Origin: Gammaproteobacteria bacterium
GTDB lineage: Bacteria > Pseudomonadota > Gammaproteobacteria > Pseudomonadales > GM7GCV1
Direction: 5' to 3'
Length of the DNA: 8,380 bases
Assembly: GCA_030830945.1 (NCBI GenBank)
Contig: JAURLY010000074.1
Span: forward strand, 1 to 8,380
Part shown: positions 7,346-8,380 of the stretch, piece by piece
Numbering within the stretch: position 1 is the first letter of the stretch
Layout: each line of letters opens with the position of its first letter
Program-made: the position numbers and the translations under genes
Notes under the pieces: model-generated
What the model was told of the DNA's origin: nothing
Databases searched by the model: none
The model's input: the letters and a program-made list of their open reading frames with translations, nothing else

Positions 7346-7365
7346 AGTGCGACTATAGTCGGACT
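7346..7365. promoter_or_regulatory. 20-base near-perfect palindrome, candidate operator
   Basis: AGTGCGACTATAGTCGGACT is its own reverse complement at 18 of 20 positions; only the pair 7349/7362 fails, and the inner 12 bases (7350-7361) are a perfect palindrome. It covers the -10 element of the amidase promoter, which is where a dimeric repressor would block transcription. There is no loop, so a bound protein dimer fits better than an RNA hairpin. The binding protein is unknown. Confidence 0.5.
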
Positions 7366-7381
7366 TGCAGGGAACTGCCAA
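7352..7381 (-). promoter_or_regulatory. Sigma-70-type promoter for the amidase gene
   Basis: On the - strand TTGGCA (7381-7376, 5/6 to the -35 consensus) is separated by 18 bases from TATAGT (7357-7352, 5/6 to the -10 consensus). Predicted transcription would start near 7345, giving a leader of about 30 bases before ATG 7313. This is the best promoter-like match I found in the window. Confidence 0.6.
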
Positions 7382-7433
7382 TAGTGATGAAAAGGTTTGT
7401 GCTGTTCGGGCTGCATAAAAAAAAGTGATAGCG

Positions 7434-7439
7434 TAGAAT
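7434..7439 (+). promoter_or_regulatory. Possible -10 element for the Trm112-HIT pair
   Basis: TAGAAT (5/6 to TATAAT) in the context GCGTAGAATTGCC lies 61 bases before ATG 7501, just downstream of an A8 tract (7417-7424). I cannot find a convincing -35 at 16-18 bases (CTGCAT at 17 is poor), so this promoter is weakly supported. Confidence 0.35.
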
Positions 7440-7500
7440 TGCCAGCCTTTATTACCTGCCTCGATCAATAGGCTCGTTGGAAATAACCTGGTCAGAATTT

Positions 7501-7719
7501 ATGCTTGATAAACGACTTCTATCTATGCTGGTTTGCCCAGTGAGCAAAGCCCCGCTGGAATATGACCGGGAGCGCTCTGAGCTTGTCTGTCGTGCCAGCG
7601 GTTTAGCCTACCCAATTCGTGACGGGATTCCGGTGATGCTTGAGTCCGAAGCGCGAAAACTAACCGCGGAAGAGCAACTAAAAACCAACAAGGGGTCTGA
7701 TTTCAGCAATAAGCAATGA
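7501..7719 (+). CDS. Trm112/YcaR-like small protein
   Basis: A 72-residue protein of the Trm112 family (E. coli YcaR is about 60 residues). In eukaryotes and archaea Trm112 is an activating partner of tRNA, rRNA and release-factor methyltransferases; the bacterial role is less clear. Diagnostic features are the N terminus LDKRLLSMLVCPVSKAPL and the block LAYPIRDGIPVMLESEAR (residues 35-52), nearly identical to YcaR. The zinc-binding CPxC of YcaR is CPVS here, leaving only Cys12 and Cys30, so tight zinc binding is doubtful; some bacterial homologues also lack that cysteine. ATG 7501 is chosen over the in-frame TTG at 7477 because it reproduces the family N terminus. The Shine-Dalgarno is weak. 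In E. coli and Pseudomonas the gene sits near lpxK and kdsB, neither of which is here. Its stop overlaps the next gene's start. Confidence 0.87.
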   Translation: MLDKRLLSMLVCPVSKAPLEYDRERSELVCRASGLAYPIRDGIPVMLESEARKLTAEEQLKTNKGSDFSNKQ

Positions 7720-8066
7720 GCGAAGCCAGCATTTTTACCAAAATTATTCGTCGTGAGATCCCTGCCGAGATACTCTTTGAAGATGACCTGTGTATTGCTA
7801 TCAGAGACATACAGCCCAAAGCGCCCACGCATGTCCTGCTAATACCAAAACAAGAGATCCCTCGCCTGGTTGATGCCGACCCTGAACATCAGTCACTTCT
7901 CGGCCATTTGCTACTGGTTGCCGGAAAAGTAGCTACTCAGTTAGGTATTGGAGAGGCTTTTCGCTTGATCATCAATAACGGTGAAGGTGCCGGACAAACT
8001 GTTTTCCACCTGCATATGCATATTATGGGAAACAAAAAATACACAGAGGATAGTCTGGATTTTTAA
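7716..8066 (+). CDS. HIT family (HinT-like) purine nucleoside phosphoramidase
   Basis: HIT proteins of the HinT branch hydrolyse adenosine phosphoramidates and acyl/aminoacyl adenylates in the cytoplasm, as homodimers. The 116-residue product shows the branch N terminus SIFTKIIRREIPAEILFEDD, the central RDIQPKAPTHVLLIPKQEIP, NNGEGAGQTVFH and the histidine triad HLHMHIM (98-104); by analogy to HINT1, His100 would be the nucleophile. The C terminus, GNKKYTEDSLDF, differs from the G-G-R-x-L-x-W-P-P-G type ending of many HinTs, so the substrate-facing tail may differ; there is no frameshift sign. The ATG at 7716 overlaps the Trm112-like stop (ATGA), and no independent Shine-Dalgarno lies at normal distance, so translation is probably coupled. 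An AT-rich gap separates it from alaS. Confidence 0.92.
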   Translation: MSEASIFTKIIRREIPAEILFEDDLCIAIRDIQPKAPTHVLLIPKQEIPRLVDADPEHQSLLGHLLLVAGKVATQLGIGEAFRLIINNGEGAGQTVFHLHMHIMGNKKYTEDSLDF

Positions 8067-8085
8067 TGTATATATAGAAAATTGA

Positions 8086-8102
8086 TTTGAATAAAATTCA
8101 AA
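8086..8102. repeat. AT-rich inverted repeat upstream of alaS
   Basis: TTTGAAT (8086-8092) and ATTCAAA (8096-8102) form a perfect 7-bp inverted repeat around AAA. It lies in the AT-rich 84-base gap between the HIT gene and alaS. The stem is weak as RNA and no T run follows on the + strand, so it is a poor terminator; it could be a protein-binding site or chance in AT-rich DNA. I found no clear sigma-70 pair in the gap, though a promoter for alaS is expected here. Confidence 0.3.
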
Positions 8103-8150
8103 AATAACAAAGACTTACTCCTGATAATTTGACCAATTTAATAATATCGA

Positions 8151-8380
8151 ATGAAAAGCGCTGAAATCCGCTCCGCCTTCCTGAATTTCTTTAAGGGCAA
8201 GGGCCATGAAATAGTCCCCTCCAGCTCACTTGTGCCCGGGAATGACCCTACCTTGCTGTTTACCAACGCGGGTATGGTTCAGTTTAAAGATGTATTTCTC
8301 GGGGCTGAAAAACGTCCATACAGTCGTGCGACCAGCTCCCAGCGGTGTGTGCGTGCTGGAGGCAAGCACAATGATCTGGA
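8151..8380 (+). CDS. alaS: Alanine--tRNA ligase (5' part)
   Basis: The first 76 codons of AlaRS, the class II synthetase that charges tRNA-Ala and edits mischarged Ser/Gly; the reading frame is open to the window end. The start MKSAEIRSAFLNFFKGKGH aligns directly with E. coli AlaRS, followed by SSSLVPGNDPTLLFTNAGM and QFKDVFLG (motif 1 and dimer/active-site region) and then RATSSQRCVRAGGKHNDL, the conserved adenylate-binding stretch. These residues belong to the N-terminal aminoacylation domain; the full family length is about 870 residues, so about 90% of the gene lies outside. The ATG at 8151 has no recognisable Shine-Dalgarno and is preceded by an AT-rich leader. In many gammaproteobacteria alaS follows recA-recX; here three genes separate it from recX. 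Confidence 0.97.
   Translation, partial: MKSAEIRSAFLNFFKGKGHEIVPSSSLVPGNDPTLLFTNAGMVQFKDVFLGAEKRPYSRATSSQRCVRAGGKHNDL

Noticed and set aside
6964..7347. 127-residue + strand open frame antisense to the amidase
   Set aside because: Antisense to conserved catalytic blocks of the amidase, with no family resemblance.
7417..7424. A8 tract (T8 on the - strand) as a terminator
   Set aside because: No stem-loop precedes the T run on the - strand, and no gene ends there.
1..8380. Novel defence, mobile or secondary-metabolite system
   Set aside because: All coding space is taken by recognisable chromosomal genes; there are no direct-repeat arrays, integrase or transposase signatures, and no gap above 190 bases.

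Overview
This window is an ordinary housekeeping stretch of a gammaproteobacterial chromosome. The order ispG-hisS-yfgM-bamB-der is the conserved Escherichia/Pseudomonas arrangement, and the proteins read as clear gammaproteobacterial orthologues. Moderate base composition and the downstream set (DUF4126, recX, YafV-type amidase, Trm112-like, HIT, alaS) would fit a marine group such as Cellvibrionales, but that placement is my inference and not proven here. I found no mobile element, CRISPR array, tRNA, rRNA, phage gene or defence locus, and nothing that looks like a new system.

Layout: (1) Positions 1-5263, all on the + strand, hold the 3' end of ispG (isoprenoid precursor synthesis), hisS (histidyl-tRNA synthetase), yfgM (inner-membrane, translocon-associated TPR protein), bamB (outer-membrane assembly lipoprotein) and der (ribosome-assembly GTPase with two G domains). 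Two hairpins between hisS and yfgM may separate an ispG-hisS transcript from yfgM-bamB-der. (2) After a hairpin at 5291-5311, a DUF4126 membrane protein and recX (RecA regulator) lie 3 bases apart, also on +. (3) On the - strand, 6459-7313 encodes a YafV-type omega-amidase whose stop codon overlaps that of recX. (4) A 187-base divergent region (7314-7500) carries a good -35/-10 pair for the amidase, overlapped by a 20-base near-perfect palindrome. (5) On + again come a small Trm112/YcaR-like protein and a HinT-like HIT protein sharing an ATGA overlap. (6) An AT-rich 84-base gap precedes the first 76 codons of alaS, which runs off the window.

Functionally the first block joins isoprenoid synthesis, translation, envelope biogenesis (YfgM near SecYEG, BamB in the BAM complex) and ribosome maturation. 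The second half is a looser set of repair, metabolite-repair, tRNA/rRNA-modification and nucleotide-hydrolysis genes. The points most worth a second look are the palindrome over the amidase promoter, recX sitting without recA although alaS is nearby, and the uncharacterised DUF4126 protein.
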